Source of the DNA: Sanderia malayensis
Lineage: Eukaryota > Cnidaria > Scyphozoa > Semaeostomeae > Pelagiidae
Length of the DNA stretch: 64,000 nucleotides
NCBI GenBank assembly: GCA_013076295.1
Contig: RQOL01000855.1
Location: forward strand, 1,612,001 to 1,676,000
Direction of reading: 5' to 3'
The notes below the pieces were generated by a model. The model was not told the origin of the DNA and did no database searches. It saw only the letters and a program-made list of their open reading frames with translations. Below are positions 1-15,000 of the stretch, one piece after another. Each line of letters starts with the position of its first letter. The stretch's first letter is position 1. Position numbers and translations under genes: made by a program.

Positions 1-2
1 TG

Positions 3-3000
3 AGTGACGTTTACCACGAGAACACAATGTTGAATTCTGAAAACGAGAACCTTCGGCTTCGCATAAAAGCTTTGCAGGAAACGATCAATGCTCAGACTCA
101 ACAAATCAGTGAGCTGAAAGCTTCAGTTGTCCTAGGCAGCTTCAAAGGTTCCAATTATATATAGCAATTCATGTCTTCATAATATGGCATTAACATGCTA
201 TGCTTTTAGCCTATGGAGATAGGATATAGGATAATCTAGAGTGCCAACGGCCGATACATCGAAGCCCTCTGTATAACACAGGGTTTCGATGTATCAAGTG
301 GTAAAAAAATGGCCGCCCCTGGAGGGTGAGATGGCGTCTGGAGGATGAGCCTCATTCGCACTCTTGATTAACTTATATCCTTTCTCTATGTAACCTGAGA
401 TGAGTATAACACTAATGTTGATTGATTTGATTTGTTTAGGCGAAGCAGATATTGAAGCTCTTATTGTTGGCTACGTGAAGGAGATTGAAGAATTGAGGTT
501 CGGACGACTACGTATATTATTGTATAAGGTTTTACTTCTAAACCTGAAAAGATTGGATGATTCGTGGACTCAGAATGATTACAATCTCAAGCAAGGTCTT
601 TATTGTTTATCCTTCTCATTTGTATCGCGTGTATTTGTTTTATTGCAGTAACAAGCTCATTCAAAGCGAGGCAATGTCCTCCGCAGCTGTAAAGCGAGCA
701 CGGGCGATCAGCAGAGTGGCAATGTCTCCAGGGGAACCCGAAGAAGAAACGATGTCAATTATCGAGCTCGCCAAACTTGATCTAAAGAAGGATAAGAAGC
801 GAATGAAGCGAGGAAAGCATAAGCATCACCATTCACCAACAACAAAAGAAGATCACGAAGAAGATAAAAACACAAACAAGGTAGCATTATTTAGATATTC
901 TTCACAGCTTTGCCTTGTAGTTACAATAGGGGACAAAAGTCTTCGGGTACTTGCGGCTTTCGCAAAATTTGCACGTTTCCTGCATCACCTTCCTCGCCCA
1001 AAGAATGTTGCCTCTAAATACAATCTTATGAAAGATAGACAAACATATTTTTGCACTATGATCACAGGGTTTTGATTGAGAGAACAACATTGTTGTATGG
1101 GGAAATGGGGTTGAGGAGAGCCCACGAAAAATAAAGTTTATGGGCTGATAGCCTTTTTTGTAGTTTTCCAAGGAATTTTGTTTCATATTGTAGCTTGATA
1201 TTTCGCTTCGAAAAGGGGATAGTCTCTTTGTGGGTATGTTTTGATATTGTTTTGTCAATTTTTTGCGGGGGAATTTCTAGGATGAGAACGAAAACGAAAA
1301 AGAACTTGCGAAGCACGGTGAAATAGATCATGACCACGAACGAACTGAAGACAATGACGTCACACATGATGATGATGATGATGATGATCATGGATCAATC
1401 AACTCAGATCACGATGAAGATGATAATGATGAAGATGATGATGATGATGAAAATGAAGATGATGATTATGATGATGATGATAGAGGAGATGATGATGATG
1501 ATGATGATGATGACGATGCTATATCTCTTGCTGAATCAAGCATGCGTAAGTACATCCGACTTTTATTGCTTGATGTTGTCATTTAGGCTCATTACATTAC
1601 GTCCCAGTGCTTCGCTCGAAATTCGCTCAACACAAGGAAAACGCCCCCCTCAACCGAGCGAGGAAAACGAGTGAGGTTGAGGGGGGCGTTTTCCCCCAGA
1701 GGACGCACAGGGACGCAATGTAGTGAGTCTAGTTGTCTTTAGTGAAGTCATGAAGCAATGTTTTTATATGCAATTTGAACCTTATGAGGATTTGTTATTC
1801 TTTTAGATGAAGAAGCACTCCGCGAGGACATCGCTGATTTGTCGACTGAAATAACAATCAAACAAAAACTTGTGGAAGAGCTAGAGCACAGTCAAAAGAG
1901 ACTCACGGTTTTGAAACATCAATACGAAGAGAAAATGACATTGTTAGAAACGAAAATAAAGGAAACTGAACAAGAAAGAGACAAAGTAATAATTAATTAA
2001 TATTTATATTCCTTTTTGTTTTTATTACTGTTATTTGTGAGAGGAATTGTTCATTTTAATGCAAGAGTGTGAATGCTGTTTTGTTTGTTATTGAAGGTTT
2101 TGAAGAATATTGGAACAATTGATTCCAAAGCTGCAGAAAAGGCGAAGGAAATTCGAGTGAAATATGAAAAGAAATTGGCCTCAATGCAGAAAGAATTATC
2201 AAAGTTGCAGTCAGCAAAAAGGGAGCACAGTAGACTTGTCAAGGCTAAGGTTATTATCATTATTATTACATAATACATACATTATAGGCAACATATTGTC
2301 AACATATTGTTGAAAGCTGATTTTGGCCGTTGCTAAAATGATTAGCTACAATAGTGGACAAACGTCTTGGGACAATTTCGGCACGCGTTCTTGATATCCT
2401 TTCTCCCCCAAACAATATTGTCTCTAGAAACACTCCTACATGATATCGTCAGTATTTGTTGCACGATGATTACAGGGGTGTGATTGGGATAACAGCATCG
2501 TTTGAGGGGAATGGGGGTTGAGTAAAGTATATGAGAAAAGTAATTTACAGGTTGATGGCCTTTTATGTGTGCCTAAGTGTCTCAAAGACATTTGTCCCCT
2601 ATTGTCAAGAAGAGGCTTGAACGATTTTCAATTTGAGCAGCTTTGTTCTAGCCTGTTGTTGTTCATTTGTTTGTCAGGAGCAAAATGAGCAACAGTTGAA
2701 GACACTTCGCAATGAGTTGGGTGATTTGAAGAAGATCAAAGTGAAACTGATGCGACAGATGAGAGACGAGGTGTCCAAAGCGAAGCAACGAGAAGGCAAA
2801 TTCTCAACACAACTTGAAGCGATGATTAAAGAGAACAGGAAGAGAGATATACAAATTAAACATCTAAAACAGGAGCAAAAACAGAAAGATTTAATCTTAA
2901 AACGCAAGCAGGAAGAAGTAAGCTGTTTTTAATTCATTTGGAGAACACATGTTTTATTGAGTAACCCCCGTTTTCTTGAGCAATGCACGTTGCTCTTGAC

Positions 3001-6000
3001 TGGATTTTGGTAGAATCGACGGAGGTTGAAATGATGAATAATTATCCCTCATCCCAGGCATGCGATCGCCGGAAAAACCGCCTGCTAAATCGGCGGAAAT
3101 CGATTAATTACGCCGCCTTTGTAATGAGGGTCGGATTTAGCCAAGTATTAACGTCAGCTGATTATAATGATTCCTTAATGATATTAGTGGATTCAGGGAG
3201 AACTGTGTGGAATGAAGAGAGATGATAAAGCACTTCGATGTCTGATTGATGCAAGGAGTAAACACAGATGGTTAACGTGATGTCTCTTTTCTGTTTGCAG
3301 TTGAATTCGATGCGAAAGCAGATAAAACCCGTGTCTGGTACTGTTGGCATGAGAAAGAAACAAGAAGTTGAAAAGACAAGTAAAGTACAGACAGCGCAAA
3401 ATGGGCCTACAACTCGAGATGAGCCACGAAAACGAGTAGCTGCCAATTTGAAAAGTCCACAACGAAATCCCAATCAAAAACCTCCAATTGCCAATCAACA
3501 GAAATCACCAGCAGTTTCTAGAAACGCGAAAAAGAAATGGGAAATGCTGGAAAGAAAAGTATGTTACGTTGAACTTTACCAATTTAATGTTCCCTATTGT
3601 TGATCGTTGTGTGATGTGTCTGTTTGTAGTGTTTGGGTAATAGCGAGTATTGCTTGTTTTAGACGAATGATATATTGCTGAAAATGAGAACCATAGCCAA
3701 CATGGAGAACGATATGGAAAGATGGTTGCAGGATAGAGATCGAATTAGCAAACAGATTGAAGGATGCCAGAGAAAGAAAGAAGAAGCAATAAGAATGAAA
3801 AGGGTAAACCTTGAAATCATGGTTTCTTTGATGATATTTATTATAATGTCATACCTAATGAACTTATCAAATCATGGGTCATCCTTGGGGAGATTTTAGA
3901 GACTTCTTTAAAGAAGACAAAAGACAGGCAAATAGGCAGAATTTATAAAATTACCCATCACTTTGTGTTGTATTACGTTAAATATGTTTAGCGTGTTAAT
4001 TGCTTTTTCTATTCGAAGGATGAAAGTCTCATACTCGAGTACACGGACCAGTACGAGGCTCTTACTGCTCAGATGGATTACATACAAGAGAATATAACAG
4101 AAAGTCAAAGCACTATTATGGAGATGGAGGTGAAGTTTGTTTCATTGAGCACTCTTTGAAGCACAATCGCTGTTTAATTATCACTAACAAAGATATCTTC
4201 TTTTTCTAGGACATTGGGGAAATGATAAACTCTAGTGAAATAATGCGAGGTTGCTCGTTGTCCGAAGCAAGATATATGCTCGAACATTTCTATGGGAAAT
4301 CAGTGGAATTGGTAAGGATTTTGGATTTTTTCTACTTCGGTGCATACTATGTTTTTGATTGATTGACCATTCTGCCCATGCTAGAACTACATTATTTTAA
4401 TGCATGTTTTATAACTCTAAAGGGGTCTTTGTTTCCTGATCAGACATCTCGTAGATGTTTCTACTCTTTATACTGCTTCGTGTAGCTTCCTTATACCATA
4501 TTCTATACTTTTTTACTATGCTGTTAACTTTCTTTATTTCATTCTTTTCTGCCAGCCTCTTTACTGTTCATTGTGTTCCCTGTCTATTATGGTACACTGA
4601 TTGAATTCAGCAGTCATTATTGCTGACGGGGCATTAGCAGGCTTGAAATGAAACGCGAATTGAAGTGAATTTCTCTACGATAGGGTCAAGAGCTTGCAAA
4701 CAAGGACGCGGCCTACAAAGAACTTGAAATGCGGCTGGAGGCAATGGAGCAGCATTGCGAAGTGCAACAGCAATTGCTGCAGCATGTTTTTGTTGAAAAA
4801 CATTTCGGAGAAGCCGGTGGTGATGATGAGTATTCTGCTAACAACCCAGATGATATAATGAGTGAAAATGGGTGAGGTTATTAGCTAATAAATACAGAGA
4901 TATATATCATTATTTTTTAGCCTGCATAACTCACTGCAATTACGAAAGATTGGGAAAATAGGGGTCTATTCCTATACGGCTTCTACAAGGCTATATTAAA
5001 GTTAATTCTTCTAGTTAAACAATAGGGAGTATGCAGCTGAGGTATGATTGACTCTGTTTAACACTGAGACTTATGTTTCTTGTTCCGTTTTAATTACAAT
5101 GATCCCGATGATGAGAGAAGTGTCTCTCGAAACGTCGCACTCATAAACACTCCTGTTCATGACATGATGAACCTTCTATTCCTATCATGGCAATCACTGA
5201 ACAGACAAACATATTCACGAGAATTATTTTTGATTTATGTTCTAGGCTTGAAGTTCTTCCTCACCTTAGACGTGTTTCAAATAAGGTAAGAATACCTTTC
5301 TATTACGTCATCTTAGCCTTGAAAACCTAGCCATTGTTCAACTATGACAGACTTTGGTTTTAAGATCTTTGGCCTTCTGATCATTTTGAGACAAGTTTCA
5401 GCTCTCTAGGACAATTGGTTCAAAAATTCACCTCTAGCAGTGGCCGCGACAAGTCAATTAGCTACTTTATGTATACTCCATCAATGTTCAAAGTCCCAAA
5501 TCGAGATTTTGAAATAGACCGAAAATTGGCAAACAAATAGTGGAAACCTACTAATTAGAATCATCTGATCATTTTGAGACAAGTTTCAGCTCTCTAGGAC
5601 AATTCGTTCAAAAGTTCACCTCTAGCAGTGGCCGCGGCAAGTCAATTAGCTACTTTATGTATACTCCATCAATGTTCAAAGTCGCAAATCGAGATTTTGA
5701 AATGGATCGAAAATTGGCAAACAAATAGTGGAAACCGACTAATTAGAACTTTCTGATCATTTTGGGACAAGTTTCAGATCTCTAGGACAATTGGTTCAAA
5801 AATTCACCTCTAGCAGTGGCCGCGACAAGTCAATTACTTTATGTATACTCCATCAATGGCCAAAGTCTCACATTGAGATTTTGAAGTAGACCGAAAATTG
5901 GCAAACAAATAATGGAAACCTACTAATTAGGGCCTTCTGATCATTTTGAGACAAGTTTCAGCTCTCTAGGACAATTGGTTCAAAAGTTGGTCCCGAGGGC

Positions 6001-9000
6001 TAGCCGCGACAAGTCAATTACTTTATGTATACTCCATCAATGCTCAAAGTCCCAAATCGAGATTTTGAAATAGACCGAAAATTGGCAAACAAATAGTGGA
6101 AACCTACTAATTAGGGCCTTCTGATCATTTTGAGACAAGTTTCAGCTCTTTAGGACAATTGGTTCAAAAGTTGGCCCCGAGGGCTAGCCGCGACAAGTCA
6201 ATTACTTTATGTATACTCCATCAATGCTCAAAGTCCCAAATCGAGATTTGGAAATAGACCGAAAATTGGCAAACAAATAATGGAAACCTACTAATTAGGG
6301 CCTTCTGATCATTTTGAGACAAGTTTCAGCTCTCTAGGACAATTGGTTTAAAAGTTGGCCCCGAGGGCTAGCCGCGACAAGTCAATTACTTTATGTATAC
6401 TCCATCAATGCTCAAAGTCCCAAATCGAGATTTTGAAATAGACCGAAAATTGGCAAACAAATAGTGGAAACCGACTAATTAGAACTTTCTGATCATTTTG
6501 GGACAAGTTTCAGATCTCTAGGACAATTGGTTCAAAAATTCACCTCTAGCAGTGGCCGCGACAAGTGAATTACTTTATGTATCCTCCATCAATGTTCAAA
6601 GTCCCAAACCGAGATTTTGAAATAGACCAAAAATTGGGAAACAAATAATGGAAACCTACTAATTAGGGCCTTCTGATCATTTTGAGACAAGTTTCAGCTC
6701 TTTAGGACAATTGGTTCAAAAGTTGGCCCCGAGGGCTAGCCGCGACAAGTCAATTACTTTATGTATACTCCATCAATGCTCAAGTCCCAAATCGAGATTT
6801 TGAAATAGACCGAAAATGGCAAACAAATAGTGGAAACTACTAATTAGATCATCTGATCATTTTGAGACAAGTTTCAGCTCTCTAGGACAATTGGTTCAAA
6901 AGTTCACCTCTAGCAGTGGCCGCGGCAAGTCAATTAGCTACTTTATGTATACTCCATCAATGTTCAAAGTCGCAAATCGAGATTTTAATGGATCGTTGGC
7001 AAACATAGTGAAACGACTAATTGAACTTTCTGATCATTTTGGGACAAGTTTCAGATCTCTAGGACAATTGGTTCAAAAATTCACCTCTAGCAGTGGCCGC
7101 GACAAGTCAATTACTTTATGTATACTCCATCAATGGCCAAAGTCTCACATTGAGATTTTGAAGTAGACCGAAAATTGGCAAACAAATAATGGAAACCTAC
7201 TAATTAGGGCCTTCTGATCATTTTGAGACAAGTTTCAGCTCTCTAGGACAATTGGTTCAAAAGTTGGTCCCGAGGGCTAGCCGCGACAAGTCAATTACTT
7301 TATGTATACTCCATCAATGCTCAAAGTCCCAAATCGAGATTTTGAAATAGACCGAAAATTGGCAAACAAATAGTGGAAACCTACTAATTAGGGCCTTCTG
7401 ATCATTTTGAGACAAGTTTCAGCTCTTAGGACAATTGGTTCAAAAGTTGGCCCCGAGGGCTAGCCGCGACAAGTCAATTACTTTATGTATACTCCATCAA
7501 TGCTCAAAGTCCCAAATCGAGATTTTGAAATAGACCGAAAATTGGCAAACAAATAGTGGAAACCTACTAATTAGGGCCTTCTGATCATTTTGAGACAAGT
7601 TTCAGCTCTTTATGACAATTGGTTCAAAAGTTGGCCCCGAGGGCTAGCCGCGACAAGTCAATTACTTTATGTATACTCCATCAATGCTCAAAGTCCCAAA
7701 TCGAGATTTGAAATAGACCGAAAATTGGCAAACAAATAGTGGAAACCTACTAATTAGGCCTTCTGATCATTTTGAGACAAGTTTCAGCTCTCTAGGACAA
7801 TTGGTTCAAAAGTTGTCTAGAGGGCCGCGACAAGTCAATTACTTTATGTATACTCCATCAATGCTCAAAGTCCCAAATCGAGATTTTGAAATAGACCGAA
7901 AATTGGCAAACAAATAGTGGAAACCTACTAATTAGGGCCTTCTGATCATTTTGAGACAAGTTTCAGCTCTTTAGGACAATTGGTTCAAAAGTTGGCCCCG
8001 AGGGCTAGCCGCGACAAGTCAATTACTTTATGTATACTCCTCATCAATGCTCAAAGTCCCAAATCGAGATTTTGAAATAGACCGAAAATTGGCAAACAAA
8101 TAGTGGAAATCCTACTAATTAGGGCCTTCTGATCATTTTGAGACAAGTTTCAGCTTCTAGGACAATTGGTTCAAAAGTTCCCGAGGGCTAGCCGCGACAA
8201 GTCAATTACTACTTTATGTATACTCCATCAATGCTCAAAGTCCCAAATCGAGATTTGGAAATAGACCGAAAATTGGCAAACAAATAATGGAAACCTACTA
8301 ATTAGGGCCTTCTGATCATTTTGAGACAAGTTTCAGCTCTCTAGGACAATTGGTTCAAAAGTTCCCGAGGGCTAGCCGCGACAAGTCAATTACTTTATGT
8401 ATACTCCATCAATGCTCAAAGTCCCAAATCGAGATTTTGAAATAGACCGAAAATTGGCAAACAAATAATGGAAACCTACTAATTAGGGCCTTCTGATCAT
8501 TTTGAGACAAGTTTCAGCTCTCTAGGACAATTGGTTCAAAAGTTGGCCCCGAGGGCTAGCCGCGACAAGTCAATTACTTTATGTATACTCCATCAATGCT
8601 CAAAGTCCCAAATCGAGATTTGGAAATAGACCGAAAATTGGCAAACAAATAGTGGAAACCTACTAATGGCCTTCTGATCATTTTGAGACAAGTTTCAGCT
8701 CTCTAGGACAATTGGTTCAAAAGTTGGCCCGAGGGCTAGCCGCGACAAGTCAATTACTTTATGTATACTCCATCAATGCTCAAAGTCCCAAATCGAGATT
8801 TGAAATAGACCGAAAATTGGCAAACAAATATGGAAACCTACTAATTAGGCCTTCTGATCATTTTGAGACAAGTTTCAGCTCTTGAGGACAATTGGTTCAA
8901 AAGTTGGCCCCGAGGGCTAGCCGCGACAAGTCAATTACTTTATGTATACTCCATCAATGCTCAAAGTCCCAAATCGAGATTTTGAAATAGACCGAAAATT

Positions 9001-12000
9001 GGCAAACAAATAATGGAAACCTACTAATTAGGGCCTTCTGATCATTTTGAGACAAGTTTCAGCTCTCTAGGACAATTGGTTCAAAAGTTGGCCCCGAGGG
9101 CTAGCCGCGACAAGTCAATTACTTTATGTATATACTCCATCAATGCCAAAGTCCCAAATCGAGATTTGGAAATAGACCGAAAATTGGCAAACAAATAATG
9201 GAAACCTACTAATTAGGGCCTTCTGATCATTTTGAGACAAGTTTCAGCTCTCTAGGACAATTGGTTCAAAAGTTGGTCCCGAGGGCTAGCCGCGACAAGT
9301 CAATTACTTTATGTATACTCCATCAATGCTCAAAGTCCCAAATCGAGATTTTGAAATAGACCGAAAATTGGCAAACAAATAGTGGAAACCTACTAATTAG
9401 GGCCTTCTGATCATTTTGAGACAAGTTTCAGCTCTTTAGGACAATTGGTTCAAAAGTTGGCCCCGAGGGCTAGCCGCGACAAGTCAATTACTTTATGTAT
9501 ACTCCATCAATGCTCAAAGTCCCAAATCGAGATTTGGAAATAGACCGAAAATTGGCAAACAAATAATGGAAACCTACTAATTAGGGCCTTCTGATCATTT
9601 TGAGACAAGTTTCAGCTCTCTAGGACAATTGGTTCAAAAGTTGGTCCCGAGGGCTAGCCGCGACAAGTCAATTACTTTATGTATACTCCATCAATGCTCA
9701 AAGTCCCAAATCGAGATTTTGAAATAGACCGAAAATTGGCAAACAAATAGTGGAAACCTACTAATTAGGGCCTTCTGATCATTTTGAGACAAGTTTCAGC
9801 TCTTTAGGACAATTGGTTCAAAAGTTGGCCCCGAGGGCTAGCCGCGACAAGTCAATTACTTTATGTATACTCCATCAATGCTCAAAGTCCCAAATCGAGA
9901 TTTGGAAATAGACCGAAAATTGGCAAACAAATAGTCGAAACCTACTAATTAGAACCTTCTGATCATTTTAAGACAAGTTCCAGCTCTCTAGGTCAATTGG
10001 TTCAAAAGTTCACCTCTAGCAGTGGCCGCGACAAGTCAATTACTTTATGTAGCTATACTCCATGAATGTTCAAAATCCCAAATCGAGATTTGGAAATAGA
10101 CCGAAAATTGGCAAACAAATAGTGGAAACCTACTAATTAGAACCTTCTGATCATTTTGAGACAAGTTTCAACTCTCTAGGACAATTGGTTCAAAAGTTGG
10201 TCCCGAGGGCTGGCCGCGACAAGTCAATTACTTTATGTATTACTTTATGTATACTCCATGAATGTTCAAAATCCCAAATCGAGATTTGGAAATAGACCGA
10301 AAATTGGCAAACAAATAGTGGAAACCTACTAATTAGAACCTCCTGATCATTTTGAGACAAGTTTCAACTCTTTAGGACAATTGGTTCAAAAGTTGGCCCC
10401 GAGGGCTAGCCGCAACAAGTCAATTACTTTATGTATACTCCATCAATGCTCAAAGTCCCAAATCGAGATTTGGAAATAGACCGAAAATTGGCAAACAAAT
10501 AATGGAAACCTACTAATTAGGGCCTTCTGATCATTTTGAGACAAGTTTCAGCTCTCTAGGACAATTGGTTCAAAAGTTGGCCCCGAGGGCTAGCCGCGAC
10601 AAGTGAATTACTTTATGTATCCTCCATCAATGTTCAAAGTCCCAAACCGAGATTTTGAAATAGACCAAAAATTGGCAAACAAATAGTCGAAACCTACTAA
10701 TTAGAACCTTTTGATCATTTTGAGACAAGTTTCAACTCTCTAGGACAATTGGTTCAAAAGTTGGTCCCGAGGGCTGGCCGCGACAAGTCAATTACTTTAT
10801 GTATACTCCATCAATGCTCAAAGTCCCAAATCGAGATTTTGTAATAGAGCGAAAATTGGCAAACAAATAGTCGAAACCTACTAATTAGAACCTTCTGATC
10901 ATTTTAAGACAAGTTCCAGCTCTCTAGGACAATTGGTTCAAAAGTTCACCTCTAGCAGTGGCCGCGACAAGTCAATTACTTTATGTATACTCCATGAATG
11001 TTCAAAATCCCAAATCGAGTTTGGAAATAGACCGAAATTTGGCTGACAAATAGTCGAAATCTACTAATTAGAACCTCAAAAGTTGACCTTTTGATGATCG
11101 TATGATGTCTTTAGTCCTAATCATCATTATAATTTTGCTTTCGTTATTTCAGGCAAGGCGGCGCACAGGGTGTCCAGAAGATTTTCTCAAGCCAGCAATG
11201 CGATTACAGGCCTCTGCGGAGAGCGCTGCGAAGGACAAAAACTCAGAGGGAACTATTACAATGGATAAGCTACGCAAGAACTCTGATACACCCGAGGTTA
11301 ACCAAGCCTTGATGCAGAAACTGATGGAAATAGACAACGCATTGAAGAAGAAAGATAAAAAAGATGTTGATACGAAACTAATGCCACCGCCACCCCCTTT
11401 CCCGCGTGGATCTTCTCAGACGAATGGATCGGAGTCTCGTTCTCGATCTCTTCTTCAAGCAGTCACCGACTCCAGAGCCAAAGCTGGCAATGCTAATGTT
11501 GAGAGAAATCGTTCAGCCTCATTCGGAAGTACAGGCTCTCTTAACGAAGCGGGAAAGTCGAGCAACAGCGAGGCATTGCCAGCCTCGTTTCAGAGAGGCA
11601 ATCGTGTATCGAAATCCGCGCGAACGTACATTGGCAAACCAACGACGAATGCTGGACAAAAGTCGCAGCCAATGTCAGCGAATAATTCACCGAAAGCATT
11701 GAGAAAATCACTTTCGGAGGAAGATAAAGGAAGCCATCCCCAGTAAGTTTTTTTAATTGTAATTGTTTTTTCTTCACAGCCGTACACGTGAGTTGCTTCA
11801 GGTATTTTTGAGTTTGGCTGCTGGCTGAACAGCGCCATGATTTCATCGTGATCATGTCAAAACGAAAATTGTTGTTGCAGAAGTGACAACTCTGCCAGCA
11901 GAGCTTATGCTCGTGGGGAGACTGGGAGCGAGTTAACTAGGAACTCGCAAAGGTAAATTATAGTAACATGCACCAAAATTAAACCACGTAAATCATTCAA

Positions 12001-15000
12001 CTTAAAATATCAATGCATAATGGAGAATAATTGCATAATTATACTCTCATTTTATTTGAATGATCATAAAAACAAGTTCACTTTAAATCATTAAAGTTCT
12101 ATCTGCCTACTGTTTCACCGTTAATTAACATAAGTCATTTGCGTTTATGATAATCATATTTTTTTAATTATATTCATCAGAGGTGTGAAAATGTCACCAA
12201 GAGGTTATGTAAACAAACCAGAGCCAAGTGATGTTGATAAATCAACATTGAGGTGCTTTTATCAATATTAAATATATCCTTTCTTTATTTATAAATCATT
12301 AACCACTATAAATTAAAATCCAGTTTCCAATTTAAAACTCCAAACCACCAGATATAAGCTTGTTGTCAAGTGGTGTGTTATAAAACGAATATAAACAATG
12401 CATAATGTATGGCGCTCGAATCGAAATGTCATTAACCCATTTAAACCATTTGGCCCAAATTATACTGTTGTCCTTTTCGCTAACATATCGCATAAGAAAA
12501 CTTTAACATATACCACTCTCCTTATAACACCCTTGGCAGACTAATATAATGCATTCTAATAACAATAGCATCTTAATACCAATAGCATCTTACTAACTAG
12601 TGGTTCATCAGTTTATAGTTATCCAATACTAATACCAGGCTAATAGTTGAAGCCTGCTAATGATTGCAATGGTCTTACTTTTAATGCTGTATTACCTTAA
12701 TTAAACCATGCTAACTATTCTGATACTAAAACCATGCTAATTATTCTTCTAACCATAGAAATGTTATTTTTCTTTGAAATTCAGGATAGACGTAGATTCA
12801 GCTGACGTATTTACTCGTCTTACTAGTAACTTACCGCAAGAGGCGGATCCGGATTTGTAAGTACACGAATAACAATTCCTAAAATTCATCTCTAGTTTTA
12901 TGTATAAAAATGCTCCTCTGCATTAACAAGTCCAGCAGAGCTTCTACAGTTGCTATGGTTATTGCTGTTGCTGCTGGTTTCGTTGTTGTTGTTGCTATCG
13001 TATAGTTTGCCAGCTTTGTCTATTTACATTTGACACTTTTTATGTGCATGACTTGACTCTCTCTCCCTCTCTCTCTCTCTCTCTTATTACTTAACTATCT
13101 GCCCAAATGCAGAGCCTATTATTAAAGTAATTAATTCCATTTTATCCGACCTTTATCATCATTTATAAACCATAAATGAGCAACTTGATAAATTACACTA
13201 AAACCTTAAAAATGCACCGCAGAAATACTTTAAATAAAAAAAATGATAGTTGGTGTAGTTAATTTATTGATTAATTGTAAAATGTTTCTTTTTGCAGAGG
13301 CCAGATGTTGCCAGTGAAAGCGCCGACTGGACGTCCCGAAAACTTGATGTGCACGCACACAGCAACTGGCCATAACAATGCAGTGCTTTCGCTGGCTGTT
13401 ACGGAGGACATATTAATCACTGGATCAAAAGGTGTGCTTATCCTATTAATTACGTCTACTAGTATTGCTATCTAATTGCTGCTGTGTAGCGAAGCGGCCG
13501 CGCAGCATATAATCGAGTCCTTCTCGAGAAAAAGTCTTGTGAGGATGTTTGTGTGTTTGTGTCATTCTAGCCAGCGCGTGGTCTCAAATTCTCCTCCGTT
13601 TAGCCGCATGCTGGTTTTACAATTCATCACTGGCGTTATATAAATTTTCGTGCGAATCCAAAATGGACCATCTAGTATTAGCTTGTTTGTTAGTTCAACT
13701 CTTGTGGCGAAGTGGTTGGCACTTGTGCTGGCCGCTCATGGAGTCACGGATCGATTCCACCGAGCTCCAATTGAAGTTGAGTTGAAATTAAATGAGGCCT
13801 GGTACGCCGAGGATCTACAAGAGAAAGTAGATCCCCGGCGTACCGGGACTTTTCGTCTTTCCGTTCAGGATAGTTTTTCGGCAGAAACGCCGAAAAACCA
13901 TCAACCGATCGTACTCGACTACTAACTCTGTTGGTACACCGGGGTGACGAGGCCAACAGTGCCGATCTGTTCATATATATCCAGCGACATCTGCTTGGTG
14001 ACTCGCCACCAATAGATATAGATACCTCCAATTACTATCTGGAATTGTGTGCACAGGTTTTCTAATTGTGGGCATGATTCAATACGCATGCGTACTTATA
14101 TCATTTGCTCTCCTTTGTCTCCATAATTTAAGTTCGAACATTCCCTACCTCGTGATACACCTTACGGACAATGTATCATGCGTCTTATAATCCCTGCAGA
14201 TCGCACAGCCAAGATCTGGGACTTGAATTGTGGATACGAAATCCTGTCTCTTTCTGGTCATAAACGTGACATAACTGTCGTCCGGTATTCACCAGCCACA
14301 AAATTGGTATTCACAGTGAATCAATCGACAATTAAGGTAATGTTGTTGTTATTGCTCTTTCATTTTATTAAATGCTGTTTATTCTTTATTCATTCTTTGT
14401 CATTCTTCGTTCATTCTTTGTCATTCTTTATTCATTCTTTGTCATTCTTTATTCATTCTTTGTCATTCTTTGTCATTCTTCGTTCATTCTTTGTCATTCT
14501 TCGTTCATTCTTTGTCATTCTTTATTCATTCTTTGTCATTCTTTATTCATTCTTTGTCATTCTTTATTCATTCTTCACCGGTTATTGTCATTCTTCATCG
14601 TGTTCTATTTCATTGTTGCACCATCGTAAGCATAATCAAAACATCTGAACACTGCTTGAAAGCCTTCCCTAGTTCTATGCTAGTATCCAGCAAAGAGCCA
14701 ACCGCATTTCTATCGCCTGTGCGTGTCCCTTCAAACTGTTTCACGACAAGTTACATATCGTCTCTTCTTTAATTTGTAGATATGGGACATACGACAAAAT
14801 ACTGGCACGTGTGTTAAAACGCTCAGGTATAAATCCGTCGTGTTAATGCTGTCATATTCTACACATCTTATAATTTATTATTTACTCTGTTGCTTATATG
14901 CTTCATGTTTCATAATATTCGAATCTACTTATTTTTCAGTGGCAATTTCTTTCAACTGGGTGAGTCATCAATCATGGATCTTGGCTTAAACGATGATGGC

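Noticed and set aside
5080..5289. Open frame of 69 codons before array A
   Set aside because: Only its last 40 bases are an exon, and in another frame ([13 protein letters not shown]). The rest has no acceptor in the right place and no KIF21 similarity.
6891..7166. Open reading frame inside satellite array A
   Set aside because: It is made of satellite units, and the same frame is broken in most other units. No splice or start support.
5370..11098. CRISPR-like array
   Set aside because: Units are 184 bp, contiguous and without unique spacers, in a eukaryotic intron. It is a satellite.
14178..14772. Long open frames of [15 protein letters not shown] type
   Set aside because: They translate the 19-20-bp tandem repeat in an intron. 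Only 14200-14336 is real coding sequence, in the KIF21 frame.
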